From positions 231,943 to 295,942 of the forward strand of contig NZ_NRSM01000001.1 in assembly GCF_016584105.1 (NCBI RefSeq): DNA of 64,000 bases, given 5' to 3'. Numbering within the stretch: the stretch's first letter is position 1; every line of letters begins with the position of its first letter. Made by a program: the position numbers and the translations under genes. Shown in pieces: positions 36,135-47,862 of the stretch. The stretch is from Ectothiorhodospira shaposhnikovii (GTDB taxonomy: Bacteria > Pseudomonadota > Gammaproteobacteria > Ectothiorhodospirales > Ectothiorhodospiraceae). Under the pieces are notes generated by a model, which did not search any database, was not told the DNA's origin, and saw only the letters and a list, made by a program, of their open reading frames with translations.

Positions 36135-37001
36135 ATGATGACTTCAATGACAAGGCCGGGAATCCCGGTGATCGCCAGTCTGATCCTGGCGGCAACCCTG
36201 GTATTTGCCCCTCTGTCGGCCCTGGCCGGCGACAAGGGACGGATCAACATCCCCTATGTGGAGTGGGCCAGTGAAGTGGCCAGTACCAACGTGATCCGGG
36301 TGGTGCTGGAAGAGGCCGGTTACGATGTGCGGCTGACATCCGTCAGCGCCGCCGCCATGTGGCAGTCCGTCGGCACCGGCGACCAGGATGCCTTCGTGGC
36401 CGCCTGGTTGCCCACCACCCATGAACATTATCTGGAGCGGGTCAGTGACCGGGTGGAAGACCTGGGTCCCAACCTGGTGGGCACCCGCATTGGCCTGATG
36501 GTCCCGACCTATGTGGAGATCGATTCCATCGAGGATTTGAATGATCATGCCCGTCGTTTTGACCGTCGCATCATCGGCATCGACCCCGGTGCGGGCTTGA
36601 TGAGCAGCACCGAACGGGTGATTGAAGAATACGGCTTGAGACTGCGCCTGATTGAAGGGTCCGACGCCACCATGACCGGCGTGCTGGCCAACGCCGTCCG
36701 CAACGATGACTGGGTGGTGATCACCGGCTGGACCCCCCACTGGAAGGAAAGCCGCTGGGAGCTGAAATATCTGGATGACCCCAAGGGTATCTATGGCGGT
36801 GAGGAAGCCATTCACACCATCGTGCGTGCCGGCCTGAAGGACGACATGCCCGAGGCCTACGCCATCCTCGACAACTTCAACTGGACGCCCGCACAAATGG
36901 CCGAGTTGATGATGATGAACGAGGAAGGGGGTGATCCTTACGAAAACGCCCGACGCTGGGTGCAACAAAACCGGGATCTGGTGGATACCTGGTTGCCCTG
37001 A
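36135..37001 (+). CDS. proX: glycine betaine ABC transporter substrate-binding protein (OpuAC type)
   Basis: A 288-residue periplasmic protein with signal peptide core PVIASLILAATLVFAPLSALA. The mature protein starts with INIPYVEWASEVASTNVI, and the aromatic-rich ligand pocket includes DAFVAAWLPTTHEHYLE and WVVITGWTPHWKESRWELKY, as expected for trimethylammonium binding through a tryptophan box. It delivers betaine to ProVW. GGAGGAAG precedes the start. Confidence 0.92.
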   Translation: MMTSMTRPGIPVIASLILAATLVFAPLSALAGDKGRINIPYVEWASEVASTNVIRVVLEEAGYDVRLTSVSAAAMWQSVGTGDQDAFVAAWLPTTHEHYLERVSDRVEDLGPNLVGTRIGLMVPTYVEIDSIEDLNDHARRFDRRIIGIDPGAGLMSSTERVIEEYGLRLRLIEGSDATMTGVLANAVRNDDWVVITGWTPHWKESRWELKYLDDPKGIYGGEEAIHTIVRAGLKDDMPEAYAILDNFNWTPAQMAELMMMNEEGGDPYENARRWVQQNRDLVDTWLP

Positions 37002-37085
37002 TCGTTCTTTTTGGCGGGTGGTCGTCGTTTTCCGGCCCCCGCCATCTGCTTACCCCTAAAGATGTACTTGACTGGAAACTGACCA

Positions 37086-38084
37086 ATGAACAGAAAGACC
37101 CTGATCGCCTCATCCGTCGCCGCGGCCCTGGCCGTGCCGGCCGCCGTGCACGCGAGCGAGCTTAACTTTGATTTCTATGGTTCCGCCCGGGTGCAGGTGG
37201 AATCCGTGCGTCCCGATAACCGCGACCAGCTGGACTCATATACCGGCGTGCGGGATGCCTATTCCAACATCGGCTTCAACGCGGATTATCCCCTGATGGA
37301 AGGCCTGACCCTGATCGGTCAGCTGGAACTGCCGCTGGATATCGCCAACAAGGCCGTTCAGGATCCGTGGGACCAGGAGCAGGATGTGCGCGTGGCCCAG
37401 ATCGGTCTCCAGGGCGAGATGGGTACCCTGCTCTATGGCCAGATGTGGCTGCCCTACTACAATGCCATCGCCGCACCGGTGGATATGTTCAGCACCTACT
37501 ACAGCGGGTTTGCCACCTACACGGCCTTTCGTCGCGGCGACACCATCAGCTACTACAGCCCGGACATGAACGGCCTGTCCTTTGCCTTTGCCTGGAGCGA
37601 GGACAACGGCGAGGATGGGGATAACCGCGTTCAGCTGACCGGCAGCTACAGCTTCGGCGATACCACCCTGTCCATCGGCATGGATGATCTCAATGGAGAG
37701 AACAACCTGCGTATCGTGGGTATCTCCGCCGCCCATTCCATGGGCAATCTCTATCTGGGCGCCAAACTGGAGCGTTTCTACAGCGATATCAATGACAGTG
37801 ATGTTTACGGCAACGATGGCGACATGGCCATGAACCTCTATGCCGGTTATACGCTGGGCAAGAACACCTTCAAGCTGATGCTGGCCGAGGTGGAGAACTA
37901 TGGTGAGACCGTCGTTCACGTGGGGGTGGACCATCAGTTCAACACCAGCCTGACGCTGTTTGCCGAGTATTACTATGAGCAGGAAACCGCGGCGATCACG
38001 GAGAAACGGGGCGGACTTGAAGAGACTGCCTGGGCCGCGGAGGGTGGCCAGGTTTTCGCCGCCGGCATGCGTTTCAATTTCTGA
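37086..38084 (+). CDS. outer-membrane porin
   Basis: A 332-residue porin with signal peptide (TLIASSVAAALAVPAAVHA), alternating beta strands and terminal FAAGMRFNF. LNFDFYGSARVQVESV and LEGLTLIGQLELP-like strands are typical of general porins. It follows proX by 84 bp in the same direction and may be induced with the osmolyte operon, although a separate promoter is possible. A strong hairpin follows its stop. Confidence 0.87.
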   Translation: MNRKTLIASSVAAALAVPAAVHASELNFDFYGSARVQVESVRPDNRDQLDSYTGVRDAYSNIGFNADYPLMEGLTLIGQLELPLDIANKAVQDPWDQEQDVRVAQIGLQGEMGTLLYGQMWLPYYNAIAAPVDMFSTYYSGFATYTAFRRGDTISYYSPDMNGLSFAFAWSEDNGEDGDNRVQLTGSYSFGDTTLSIGMDDLNGENNLRIVGISAAHSMGNLYLGAKLERFYSDINDSDVYGNDGDMAMNLYAGYTLGKNTFKLMLAEVENYGETVVHVGVDHQFNTSLTLFAEYYYEQETAAITEKRGGLEETAWAAEGGQVFAAGMRFNF

Positions 38085-38092
38085 CGGGTTTT

Positions 38093-38130
38093 ACCGGCCG
38101 GCTTCCCCCGTCATGGGGAGGCCGGCCGGT
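38093..38130 (+). terminator. long GC-rich hairpin after the porin gene
   Basis: Sixteen consecutive pairs (ACCGGCCGGCTTCCCC with its complement, one G-T pair) and a 6-base loop, starting nine bases after the stop codon. The downstream T-run is weak (CACTCTTTC). Confidence 0.75.
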
Positions 38131-38222
38131 CACTCTTTCGCGCCGCAATATCTTTACCCCGCAGCCCCCCTTTCACTATCCTGTGTGCAACACCCTCACA
38201 GGCCCTCGGGGCATCATCCACC

Positions 38223-39116
38223 ATGGCCCATATTCTCGGCATCGGCGTCGCCACCCTGGACATCATCAACATCGTTGACCACTATCCGGTGGAAGACGAG
38301 GAGATCCGCGCCCGGGAACAGCGTGCCTGTCCCGGCGGCAATACCGCCAACAGCCTGTATGTGCTGCAGCAACTGGGTCATCAATGCGATCTGGCCGCCG
38401 TGGTGGCCGATGACCCGGACGGTGAACACCTCCTGTCCCTGCTGGCCGAACGGGGGATCAACGTGGAAACCTGTCGCCGCCGCACCGGGCGCACCCCCTG
38501 TTCCTACATCACCCTCAATGCCGCCAACGGTTCCCGCACCATCGTCCACTTCCGCAACCTGCCGGAACTGGATGCCCCCCATGTGGCCAAGCTGAACCTG
38601 GACAAGTACCAATGGGTGCATGTGCAGGCCCGGGATACCCACACCACCAGCCGTATGCTCCAGGCGTTGCGCAGCCAGCAGAAATCCCACCAGCCCATCT
38701 CCCTGGAAGTGGAGAAGGACCGGGACGGGGTGGACATGCTGTTCGGACAGCCGGATGTGATCATCTTTTCCCGTCCCTTCGTGCTGGGTCGGGGCTTCGA
38801 GGAGCCGGAGCCGTTTCTGCGCAGCGTGCACAAGCGCGTGCCCGGCGCCGTACTGATCTGCACCTGGGGCGACGAGGGCTCCTGGGCCTGGGCCAGTCGC
38901 GACGGCCTGTTCCATGCGCCGGCCTGGCGCCCGCCCCGGGTGGTGGACACCCTGGGGGCAGGGGACGTGTTCAACGCCGGTCTGATCCATGCCCTGGCCA
39001 CGGGCAGTCCCGTGCCCGAGGCCCTGGCCACGGCCACCCGCCTGGCGGGTTACAAGGTGGGGCGGCAGGGCTTGGACGGGCTGGACGCCGCACTGGTGGT
39101 GCCGGACGAGGACTGA
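38223..39116 (+). CDS. PfkB-family sugar kinase, ketohexokinase-like
   Basis: A 297-residue ribokinase-fold kinase. [17 protein letters not shown] is the N-terminal signature region, and the C-terminal signature with the anion hole and catalytic aspartate is [19 protein letters not shown]. The mid-region ([22 protein letters not shown]) resembles animal-type ketohexokinases, which phosphorylate fructose at C1. The substrate is not proven. It is 150 bp upstream of mnmG and not part of the usual mnmG operon, so its placement here is a local feature. Confidence 0.82.
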   Translation: MAHILGIGVATLDIINIVDHYPVEDEEIRAREQRACPGGNTANSLYVLQQLGHQCDLAAVVADDPDGEHLLSLLAERGINVETCRRRTGRTPCSYITLNAANGSRTIVHFRNLPELDAPHVAKLNLDKYQWVHVQARDTHTTSRMLQALRSQQKSHQPISLEVEKDRDGVDMLFGQPDVIIFSRPFVLGRGFEEPEPFLRSVHKRVPGAVLICTWGDEGSWAWASRDGLFHAPAWRPPRVVDTLGAGDVFNAGLIHALATGSPVPEALATATRLAGYKVGRQGLDGLDAALVVPDED

Positions 39117-39265
39117 TCCGCGCCCCGAAGGTCTGCTTTCGGCGAGCCCCTTGCCCTGATGGGGAGAAGGGCCGGGATGAGGGGCGAGCGGAGATGGGCA
39201 TGTATCCGTCGCCCGGACGCGCTAAACTATCGCGATTTTCCCCACTTCCGGCCCGGCTCTTGACT

Positions 39266-41158
39266 ATGCAATACCAGGCACAATACGACGTCATCGTCGT
39301 GGGCGGCGGCCACGCCGGCACCGAGGCCGCCCTGGCGGCGGCCCGCATGGGCTGCAGGACCCTGCTCCTGACCCATAACATCGACACCATCGGCCAGATG
39401 AGCTGCAATCCCGCCATCGGCGGCATCGGCAAGGGGCATCTGGTCAAGGAGATCGACGCCCTGGGCGGCCTCATGGCCCGTGCCGCCGATCTGGGTGGCA
39501 TCCAGTTCCGCACCCTCAACAGCCGCAAGGGGCCTGCCGTGCGCGCCACCCGCGCCCAGGCGGATCGTGCCCTCTACAAGGCTGCCGTGCGCCGGGCGGT
39601 GGAAAACCAGCCGGGCCTTGCGCTGTTCCAGCAGGCGGTGGACGATCTGATCGTGGCGGGGGATCGGGTCACCGGGGTTATCACCCAGGCCGGTCTGCGC
39701 TTTGATGCCCCCTGCGTGGTGCTGACCGTGGGCACCTTCCTGGGTGGTCTCATCCATGTGGGCGAGGCCAACTACGCCGGTGGCCGTGCCGGTGATCCGC
39801 CGGCCATCCGCTTGGCCCAGCGGTTGCGGGAGCTGCCCTTGCGGGTAGGGCGTCTGAAGACCGGCACGCCGCCCCGCATCGATGCCCGCAGCATTGATTA
39901 TTCCCGCCTGACCGAGCAGCCCGGGGATACCCCCGTGCCGGTGTTCTCCTTCCTGGGACAGCCTTCCGATCACCCGCCCCAGGTGAGCTGTCACATCACC
40001 TGGACCACCCCCCGCACCCTGGAGGTGATCCGCGCCAACCTGCACCGCTCTCCCATGTACAGCGGCGTGATCGAAGGGGTGGGGCCGCGCTACTGCCCCT
40101 CCATCGAGGACAAGGTGGTGCGCTTTGCCGACAAGGAACGCCACCAGATCTTCATCGAGCCGGAGGGACTCAGCACCCATGAGGTGTACCCCAACGGCAT
40201 CTCCACCAGTCTGCCCTTCGACGTGCAGGTGGAAGTGGTGCGTTCCATCGAGGGCTTCGGGCAGGCCCACATCACCCGTCCCGGCTACGCCATCGAATAC
40301 GACTTCTTCGACCCCCGGGACCTGCGCCCCAGCCTGGAGACCCGCCCGTTGCAGGGCTTGTTCTTCGCCGGTCAGATCAACGGTACCACCGGCTATGAGG
40401 AGGCCGCGGCCCAGGGTCTGGTGGCAGGCATCAATGCCGCCCTGCGGGTGCGGGAGCGGGAGCCCTGGCACCCGCGCCGGGAAACCTCCTACATGGGCGT
40501 GATGATCGATGATCTCATCACCCGGGGCACCGGAGAGCCTTACCGCATGTTCACCAGCCGGGCCGAGTACCGCCTCACCCTGCGGGAAGACAATGCCGAC
40601 CTGCGCCTCACCCCCGTGGGCCGCGAACTGGGCGTGGTGGATGATGCACGCTGGGCGGTCTTCGAGCGCAAGCGGGAGGCCATCGAACAGGAGTCCCGGC
40701 GGCTGGAGGTCGCGGTGATGCGCCCGGGGGATCTGTTGCCGGAGGACGGCGAGCGCCTGTTCGGCGGCCCCCTGAGTCGGGAATATTCCCTGATGGACCT
40801 GCTGCGGCGCCCCGGGGTGGCCTATGAGGACCTGATGTCCCTGCCCGGCGCGGGGCCGGCCGTGACGGATGCCCGGGTGGCGGAGCAGGTGGAAATTCAG
40901 GCCAAGTACGCCGGCTATATCCAGCGCCAGAAGGACGAGGTGGACCGGACCCGGCGCCTGGAAGACACGGCCCTGCCCGATGACCTGGACTACGGCGCCG
41001 TCAGCGGCCTGTCCCACGAAGTGCGTCAGAAACTGGCGGATCATCGCCCCCATACCGTGGGTCAGGCCTCGCGCATTCCCGGCGTGACCCCCGCCGCCGT
41101 CTCCCTGCTGCTGGTGCACCTGAAGAAGCAGGCCCAGGGCCTGAAGCGCAGTGCCTGA
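39266..41158 (+). CDS. mnmG: tRNA uridine-34 carboxymethylaminomethyl modification enzyme
   Basis: A 630-residue FAD protein (also gidA) that with MnmE modifies wobble U34 of tRNAs. ATG at 39266 gives the expected length; the frame is open far upstream inside the kinase gene but without similarity. FAD-binding [20 protein letters not shown], the conserved [20 protein letters not shown], catalytic cysteines in APCVVL-like and YCPSIEDK regions and C-terminal [16 protein letters not shown] are all visible. Followed at seven bases by rsmG. Confidence 0.97.
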   Translation: MQYQAQYDVIVVGGGHAGTEAALAAARMGCRTLLLTHNIDTIGQMSCNPAIGGIGKGHLVKEIDALGGLMARAADLGGIQFRTLNSRKGPAVRATRAQADRALYKAAVRRAVENQPGLALFQQAVDDLIVAGDRVTGVITQAGLRFDAPCVVLTVGTFLGGLIHVGEANYAGGRAGDPPAIRLAQRLRELPLRVGRLKTGTPPRIDARSIDYSRLTEQPGDTPVPVFSFLGQPSDHPPQVSCHITWTTPRTLEVIRANLHRSPMYSGVIEGVGPRYCPSIEDKVVRFADKERHQIFIEPEGLSTHEVYPNGISTSLPFDVQVEVVRSIEGFGQAHITRPGYAIEYDFFDPRDLRPSLETRPLQGLFFAGQINGTTGYEEAAAQGLVAGINAALRVREREPWHPRRETSYMGVMIDDLITRGTGEPYRMFTSRAEYRLTLREDNADLRLTPVGRELGVVDDARWAVFERKREAIEQESRRLEVAVMRPGDLLPEDGERLFGGPLSREYSLMDLLRRPGVAYEDLMSLPGAGPAVTDARVAEQVEIQAKYAGYIQRQKDEVDRTRRLEDTALPDDLDYGAVSGLSHEVRQKLADHRPHTVGQASRIPGVTPAAVSLLLVHLKKQAQGLKRSA

Positions 41159-41165
41159 TTCCCGG

Positions 41166-41813
41166 ATGTCCGACGCCATGTCCCATGCCCTGACGCCCGC
41201 CGCGGACGAGCTGCTTCGTCGCGGCCTGAGCGAGCTCTCCCTGTCACCGGCCCTGGCCGACCCCCTGGCGTGCTATCTGCGCCTGATGGAGCGCTGGAAC
41301 CGGGCCTACAATCTCACCGCGGTACGGGATTTCGAGGACATGGTCCGGCTGCATCTGCTGGACAGTCTGGCGGTCCTGCCCTGGGTGCGGGGGCCGCGCA
41401 TCGCCGATATCGGCACCGGCCCCGGTCTGCCGGGGGTTCCCCTGGCCCTGGCCCGTCCCGACTGGCAGCTGGTGTTGCTGGACTCCGGCGGCAAGAAGGC
41501 CCGCTTTCTGCGCCAGGCAGTGATGGAACTGGGGATTGCCAATGTCGCCGTGGTGCAGGACCGGGTGGAAAACTATCGTCCCGACAAGGGCTTTGATACA
41601 GTCATCAGCCGTGCCTTCGCCGCCACCACCACCTTCACCCGTCTGGCCGGACATCTGTGCGCTCCCGAGGGACGGCTGCTGGCCATGAAGGGCCGGGATG
41701 CGGATGATGATCCCGAGGCGCTGCCCGTCGGCTGGCGCGTGGTGGCCACCCATTCGCTCCGGGTGCCGGGCCTTGAGGCCGTGCGGCATCTCGTCGAGAT
41801 CACCAAGGACTAG
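41166..41813 (+). CDS. rsmG: 16S rRNA (guanine527-N7) methyltransferase
   Basis: A 215-residue AdoMet enzyme (gidB) that methylates G527 of 16S rRNA. I take ATG at 41166; GTG at 41151 would overlap mnmG. The motif ADIGTGPGLPGVPLALA binds AdoMet, RWNRAYNLTAV precedes it and VISRAFA is the family's later block. Its loss gives low-level streptomycin resistance in other bacteria. It is in the mnmG-rsmG-parA-parB cluster. Confidence 0.96.
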   Translation: MSDAMSHALTPAADELLRRGLSELSLSPALADPLACYLRLMERWNRAYNLTAVRDFEDMVRLHLLDSLAVLPWVRGPRIADIGTGPGLPGVPLALARPDWQLVLLDSGGKKARFLRQAVMELGIANVAVVQDRVENYRPDKGFDTVISRAFAATTTFTRLAGHLCAPEGRLLAMKGRDADDDPEALPVGWRVVATHSLRVPGLEAVRHLVEITKD

Positions 41814-41818
41814 CACAC

Positions 41819-42637
41819 ATGGTCAGAATCATCGCCGTGGCCAACCAGAAGGGCGGGGTGGGCAAGACCACCACCAGCATCAATCTGGCCGCTTCCCTGG
41901 CCGCCACCCGGCGCCGCATCCTGCTGATCGACCTGGATCCCCAGGGAAACGCCACCATGGGCAGCGGTGCCGACAAGTACGATCTCACCCACAGCGCCTG
42001 TGAGGTGCTCATGAAGCGCGTCAGCGCCGAGCAGGCCATCATGCGTCTGGACCCGGTGGGCTACAGCCTGATGCCCGCCAACGGGGATCTGACGGTGGCC
42101 GAGGTGAGCCTGATGACCGCTCTGCGGCGCGAATACCGGTTGCAGGAGGCGCTGGCGCCGATCCAGGATCGGTACGACTTCATCATCATCGACTGCCCCC
42201 CCTCCCTGAACATGCTCACGGTGAATGCCCTGGTGGCCGCCCACGGGGTGATCATCCCGATGCAGTGCGAGTACTACGCCCTGGAGGGGCTGTCTTCCCT
42301 GGTGCAGACCATCGACAGCATCCGCGAGTCGGTGAATGCCGACCTGCACATCCACGGCCTGTTGCGCACCATGTACGATCCGCGCAACAACCTCGCCAAC
42401 GAGGTATCCGAGCAGCTTGCCCGTCATTTTGGTGACAAGGTCTATCGCACCGTCATTCCCCGGAACATCCGCCTGGCCGAGGCCCCCAGTCACGGCCTGC
42501 CGGTGATCCTGTATGACAAGTCCTCCCGCGGTGCCCTGGCCTATCTGGCGCTGGCGGGAGAGATCCTGCGCCGCGAAGGCCGCGAGGCCGCACCGGATGG
42601 CGCGGTTGAGGCAGAATCCGTTTCTGGAGAGCAGTAA
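41819..42637 (+). CDS. parA: chromosome-partitioning ATPase ParA/Soj
   Basis: A 272-residue Walker-type ATPase. The deviant Walker A is KGGVGKTTTSINLAA with both lysines; Walker B is DFIIIDCPPSL, with LIDLDPQGNAT between. No N-terminal helix-turn-helix is present, as expected for chromosomal Soj-type ParA. With ParB at parS sites it helps segregate the replication-origin region. Starts six bases after rsmG. Confidence 0.96.
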   Translation: MVRIIAVANQKGGVGKTTTSINLAASLAATRRRILLIDLDPQGNATMGSGADKYDLTHSACEVLMKRVSAEQAIMRLDPVGYSLMPANGDLTVAEVSLMTALRREYRLQEALAPIQDRYDFIIIDCPPSLNMLTVNALVAAHGVIIPMQCEYYALEGLSSLVQTIDSIRESVNADLHIHGLLRTMYDPRNNLANEVSEQLARHFGDKVYRTVIPRNIRLAEAPSHGLPVILYDKSSRGALAYLALAGEILRREGREAAPDGAVEAESVSGEQ

Positions 42638-42640
42638 GTC

Positions 42641-43513
42641 ATGACAAAACGAAAGACGGGACTGGGACGTGGTCTGGATGCCCTGCTGTCCGGGGCCGCC
42701 AGCGGCCGGCCCGAGCCGGAGGCGGGCGGTGCGGATGGCGCCGGCCTGCGTCATATCCCGGTGGAACAGATCAGTCGTGGACGCTATCAGCCCCGGGTGA
42801 ACATGCGTCCCGAGGCCCTGGAAGCGCTGGCCGATTCCATCCGCGCCCAGGGCGTGGTACAGCCGGTGGTGGTGCGCTCGGTGTCCGGCGGCTACGAACT
42901 GGTGGCCGGTGAGCGCCGCTGGCGGGCGGCCCAGATGGCCGGGTTGCGGGAGATCCCGGCGGTGGTGCGGGAAGTGCCGGATCAGGCCGCGGCGGCCATG
43001 GCACTGATCGAGAACATCCAGCGGGAGGACCTTAATCCCCTGGAAGAGGCCAATGCCCTGCAGCGGCTGATTCACGAATTCGGCATGACCCACCAGCAGG
43101 CCGCCGAGGCGGTGGGGCGTTCCCGTGCCGGGGTCACCAACCTGCTGCGCCTGCTGGACCTTGAAGGGCCGGTAAAGGTGTTGCTGGACGAGGGGCGTCT
43201 GGAAATGGGGCACGCCAGGGCGTTACTGGCCCTGGTCGAGGGAGAGCAGGTGGCGGCGGCCCGCCAGGTGGCGGAAAAGCAGCTGTCGGTCCGGGAGACG
43301 GAGCGCCTGGTGCAGTCGCTGCTGAAGAACGCTGGACAGGAGGCAGCCCCTCCGCCGCCGCGCAATCCCGACGTGACGCGGCTGGAGAGCGAGCTTTCCG
43401 ACCGGCTGGGGGCGAAAGTGAACATCCAGTACAACACCAGAGGCAAGGGGCGGCTGGTGATTCAGTACAACAGTCTGGACGAACTGGACGGGATTCTGGG
43501 GCATATCCGCTGA
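42641..43513 (+). CDS. parB: chromosome-partitioning protein ParB/Spo0J
   Basis: A 290-residue CTPase-type clamp that loads at parS. The N-terminal lysine-rich KRKTGLGRGLDALLS interacts with ParA, VEQISRGRYQPR and GERRWRAAQMAGL form the CTP-binding core (box GERRWRA), and the helix-turn-helix has MTHQQAAEAVGRSRAGVTNL. The C-terminal dimer domain contains KVNIQYNTRGKGRLVIQYNS. Only three bases separate it from parA. Confidence 0.96.
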   Translation: MTKRKTGLGRGLDALLSGAASGRPEPEAGGADGAGLRHIPVEQISRGRYQPRVNMRPEALEALADSIRAQGVVQPVVVRSVSGGYELVAGERRWRAAQMAGLREIPAVVREVPDQAAAAMALIENIQREDLNPLEEANALQRLIHEFGMTHQQAAEAVGRSRAGVTNLLRLLDLEGPVKVLLDEGRLEMGHARALLALVEGEQVAAARQVAEKQLSVRETERLVQSLLKNAGQEAAPPPPRNPDVTRLESELSDRLGAKVNIQYNTRGKGRLVIQYNSLDELDGILGHIR

Positions 43514-43554
43514 CTCCGTGCCTTCCCATGGGAGCATTAACAGTCACTGATACA

Positions 43555-43583
43555 TTGACCCCCCGTCCATGGACTCTTATAAT
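43555..43583 (+). promoter_or_regulatory. strong sigma70-type promoter for the ATP synthase operon
   Basis: TTGACC at 43555-43560 and a perfect TATAAT at 43578-43583 are exactly 17 bp apart. They lie 100 bp upstream of atpI, the expected position for the atp operon promoter. Confidence 0.8.
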
Positions 43584-43684
43584 CCGCGGCTGCCGTCGAC
43601 CGTGGGCGTCATTCTGGCGCCGGGAAGAATGGGTGAACCTCATCGTCAACAACGAGTCAGACAACCAGTTCGCCCGGGGCGGTC

Positions 43685-44056
43685 ATGATTAATCGGACTG
43701 CTGGATGGGTCCTTGGGCTGCAGATGGGCGTGGCGATTGCCGGATGGCTGATCGCCTTCGGGCTGGCCGGACCACAGGCCGCCTGGTCTGCATTGACGGG
43801 GGGCATGATCAGTTTCATCTCGACGGCCTATTTTGCCCTGCGCGTCTTTTCCGGTCGGAGAGGGAAGCCGGCCAAGGTCATCGTGAGAAGTTTTTATGTC
43901 GGGGAGGCGCAGAAGATCCTCCTGACCGTCATCCTGTTTGTGGTTGCAATCGTGTGGCTGAAAGTGGACTTCCTGCCCATGTTCCTGACCTACATGGCCG
44001 GTTTCATGGCTTTCTGGCTGGCGCTGCTGCCGATGCTGTCCGGTGCAAACGAGTAA
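43685..44056 (+). CDS. atpI: ATP synthase subunit I
   Basis: A 123-residue membrane protein with four predicted helices. It is the first gene of the atp operon and assists assembly of the c-ring in some bacteria. The family match rests on helix pattern, polar segments (RKPAKV-like, here RRGKPAKVIVRSFYVGEAQ) and position immediately before atpB; atpI sequences are poorly conserved in general. Confidence 0.88.
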   Translation: MINRTAGWVLGLQMGVAIAGWLIAFGLAGPQAAWSALTGGMISFISTAYFALRVFSGRRGKPAKVIVRSFYVGEAQKILLTVILFVVAIVWLKVDFLPMFLTYMAGFMAFWLALLPMLSGANE

Positions 44057-44845
<789 letters not shown>

Positions 44846-44848
44846 TGA

Positions 44849-45217
<369 letters not shown>

Positions 45218-45275
45218 GGCGCGGATCTTTCCCGCACATGCCATCCGTTAAACCGTCTCAAGGGGAGGTAGCAAC

Positions 45276-45746
45276 GTGAATATCAATCTCACGCTGCTCG
45301 GCCAGATGATCACCTTCGCCCTGCTGGTGTGGGTCACCATGAAATATGTGTGGCCCCCCATCATCAAGGCGATGCAGGAGCGTCAGAAGCAGATTGCCGA
45401 TGGCCTCGCCGCTGCCGAGCGTGGCAAGCATGAGCAGCAGCTTGCCGAGGAAAGAGCCAAAAAGGTTCTTCAGGAGGCCAAGCAGCAGGCCGCGGATATC
45501 GTCGCCATGGCCCAGAAGCGGGCCAACGAGATCGTGGAGTCCTCCAAGGACACCGCGTGTCAGGAAGGCGACCGCATCAAGGCGGCGGCCCAGTCCGAGA
45601 TCGAGCAGGAAGTCATCCGTGCGCGCGAAGAACTGCGCAAGCAGGTGGGTACCCTGGCCATCTCCGGTGCTGAACGCATCCTGAAGAAGGAAATCGACGC
45701 CAAGGCCCACAATCAGGTGATCAAAGACCTGGTGAGCCAGATCTAG
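45276..45746 (+). CDS. atpF: ATP synthase F0 subunit b
   Basis: A 156-residue peripheral stalk protein. It starts with GTG at 45276 behind AAGGGGAGG. One N-terminal membrane helix ([19 protein letters not shown]) is followed by a long charged helix ([20 protein letters not shown] and onward) that dimerises and reaches the delta subunit. Typical gammaproteobacterial length. Confidence 0.96.
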   Translation: MNINLTLLGQMITFALLVWVTMKYVWPPIIKAMQERQKQIADGLAAAERGKHEQQLAEERAKKVLQEAKQQAADIVAMAQKRANEIVESSKDTACQEGDRIKAAAQSEIEQEVIRAREELRKQVGTLAISGAERILKKEIDAKAHNQVIKDLVSQI

Positions 45747-45756
45747 GTGAGCCGCC

Positions 45757-46293
45757 ATGTCTGAAAACACGACGGCCGCAAGGCCTTATGCCAAGGCGGT
45801 GTTCGAAGTCGCTCGTGATGCCAGCAATCTGGCCGGCTGGTCTGACCAGCTGGCCTTCATGTCGGCAGTTGCGCACGATCCGAACATGCGTGCCTTACTC
45901 GACAGCCCCAAACTCACCCGCGAGACGATCGCCAAGGCCTTCATCGAAGTGTGTGAGGGCAAGGTGGATGACGCCGGACGCAACTTCATTCGTCTGCTGG
46001 CGGAGAATGGCCGGCTTGCGCTGCTGCCGGAGATCACCGCCCTGTTCGAGGTGATGCGTGCCGACGCCGAGAACAAGGTGGAAGCCACCGTGATCTCCGC
46101 CCAGGCGGTGGATGCGGAACAGCAGAAGTCCATCGCCGCAGCCCTGAAAAAGCGGCTCGGCAGGGAAGTGGAGCTGGTCTGCGAAGTGGACGACAGCCTC
46201 ATCGGCGGCGCCATCATCCGCGCGGGAGATCTGGTCATCGATGGCTCAGTCCGTGGGCGCCTGGCGCGCCTGGCCACCAATCTGAGCCGCTAA
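45757..46293 (+). CDS. atpH: ATP synthase F1 subunit delta
   Basis: A 178-residue stator subunit joining the b dimer to the alpha crown. [13 protein letters not shown] at the N-terminus and [18 protein letters not shown] in the middle are the family hallmarks; the C-terminal beta part ends with [20 protein letters not shown]. Starts ten bases after atpF. Confidence 0.96.
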   Translation: MSENTTAARPYAKAVFEVARDASNLAGWSDQLAFMSAVAHDPNMRALLDSPKLTRETIAKAFIEVCEGKVDDAGRNFIRLLAENGRLALLPEITALFEVMRADAENKVEATVISAQAVDAEQQKSIAAALKKRLGREVELVCEVDDSLIGGAIIRAGDLVIDGSVRGRLARLATNLSR

Positions 46294-46306
46294 GAGGATT
46301 CGAAAT

Positions 46307-47848
46307 ATGCAACTCAACCCGTCTGAAATCAGTGAACTGATCAGCCAGCGCATCAAGAGCTACGAGTCCGCGGCGGAAGCACGCACCGAGGGCACCGTGG
46401 TCAGCCTGTCCGATGGTATCGTCCGCCTGCACGGTCTGGCCGATGTCATGCAGGGCGAAATGATCGAGTTCCCCGGCAACACCTTCGGCATGGCCCTGAA
46501 CCTGGAGCGCGACTCCGTGGGCGCCGTGGTGCTGGGTGACTACAAGCACATCAAGGAAGGCGACACCGCCCGCTGCACCGGCCGCATCCTGGAAGTCCCG
46601 GTGGGCGAGGCCCTGCTGGGCCGCGTGGTGAACTCCCTGGGTCTGGCCATCGACGGCAAGGGCGCCATCGAGACCAAGCACAGCTCCCCCATCGAAAAGA
46701 TCGCCCCGGGCGTGATCGACCGCAAGTCCGTGGACCAGCCGGTGCAGACCGGTCTGAAGGCCATTGACGCCATGGTGCCGATCGGCCGCGGTCAGCGTGA
46801 GCTGATCATCGGCGACCGCCAGACCGGCAAGACCGCCGTGGCCGTCGACGCGATCATCAACCAGAAGGGTACCGGCATCAAGTGTATCTACGTGGCAGTG
46901 GGCCAGAAGGCCTCCTCCATTGCCAACGTGGTGCGCAAGCTGGAAGAGCATGGCGCGATGGATCACACCATCATCGTCGCCGCCACCGCCTCCGACTCCG
47001 CCGCCATGCAGTACATCGCCCCCTACGCCGGTTGCGCCATGGGCGAGTACTTCCGTGACCGCGGTGAAGATGCCCTGATCATTTATGACGACCTCACCAA
47101 GCAGGCCTGGGCCTACCGTCAGGTCTCCCTGCTGCTGCGCCGTCCGCCGGGCCGTGAAGCCTATCCGGGTGACGTCTTCTACCTGCACTCCCGTCTGCTG
47201 GAGCGTGCCTCCCGCGTCAACGCCGAGTACGTGGAAGCCTTCACCAATGGCGAAGTGAAAGGCAAGACCGGCTCCCTGACCGCCCTGCCCATCATCGAGA
47301 CCCAGGCGGGTGACGTGTCGGCCTTCGTGCCCACCAACGTGATCTCCATCACCGACGGCCAGATCTTCCTGGAAACCGACCTCTTCAACTCGGGTATCCG
47401 TCCGGCCATCAACGCCGGTCTGTCCGTGTCCCGTGTGGGTGGCGCGGCCCAGACCAAGATCATCAAGAAGCTGGGTGGTGGTGTGCGTCTGGCCCTGGCC
47501 CAGTATCGCGAGCTGGCTGCGTTCTCGCAGTTCGCCTCCGACCTGGACGAGGCCACCCGCAGACAGCTGGAGCGTGGCCAGCGCGTCATGGAACTCATGA
47601 AGCAGAAGCAGTACGCCCCGCTCTCCATTGCCGAGATGGGCTTCTCCCTGTATGCCGCTGAACAAGGCTACCTGGACGATGTGGAAGTGAAGAAGGTCGT
47701 GGACTTCGAACACGCCCTGCACGACTACCTGCGCTCCAGCCAGGCGGAACTGCTCGCCAAGATCAATGAGAAGGGCGACTACAGCGATGAGATCCAGGCC
47801 GGCATGAAGGCTGCCCTGGAAGACTTCAAGGCAAACCACAGCTGGTAA
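46307..47848 (+). CDS. atpA: ATP synthase F1 subunit alpha
   Basis: A 513-residue non-catalytic nucleotide-binding subunit. P-loop [11 protein letters not shown], the family signature region with [17 protein letters not shown], and the arginine finger within that signature (SVSRVG) are present. Length equals E. coli AtpA. Confidence 0.98.
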   Translation: MQLNPSEISELISQRIKSYESAAEARTEGTVVSLSDGIVRLHGLADVMQGEMIEFPGNTFGMALNLERDSVGAVVLGDYKHIKEGDTARCTGRILEVPVGEALLGRVVNSLGLAIDGKGAIETKHSSPIEKIAPGVIDRKSVDQPVQTGLKAIDAMVPIGRGQRELIIGDRQTGKTAVAVDAIINQKGTGIKCIYVAVGQKASSIANVVRKLEEHGAMDHTIIVAATASDSAAMQYIAPYAGCAMGEYFRDRGEDALIIYDDLTKQAWAYRQVSLLLRRPPGREAYPGDVFYLHSRLLERASRVNAEYVEAFTNGEVKGKTGSLTALPIIETQAGDVSAFVPTNVISITDGQIFLETDLFNSGIRPAINAGLSVSRVGGAAQTKIIKKLGGGVRLALAQYRELAAFSQFASDLDEATRRQLERGQRVMELMKQKQYAPLSIAEMGFSLYAAEQGYLDDVEVKKVVDFEHALHDYLRSSQAELLAKINEKGDYSDEIQAGMKAALEDFKANHSW

Positions 47849-47862
47849 CCGGGAGCTGACTT

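Noticed and set aside
39117..39265. replication origin upstream of mnmG
   Set aside because: The mnmG-parAB-atp cluster is often near oriC, but I see no cluster of DnaA boxes or AT-rich unwinding region here, and dnaA is not in the window.
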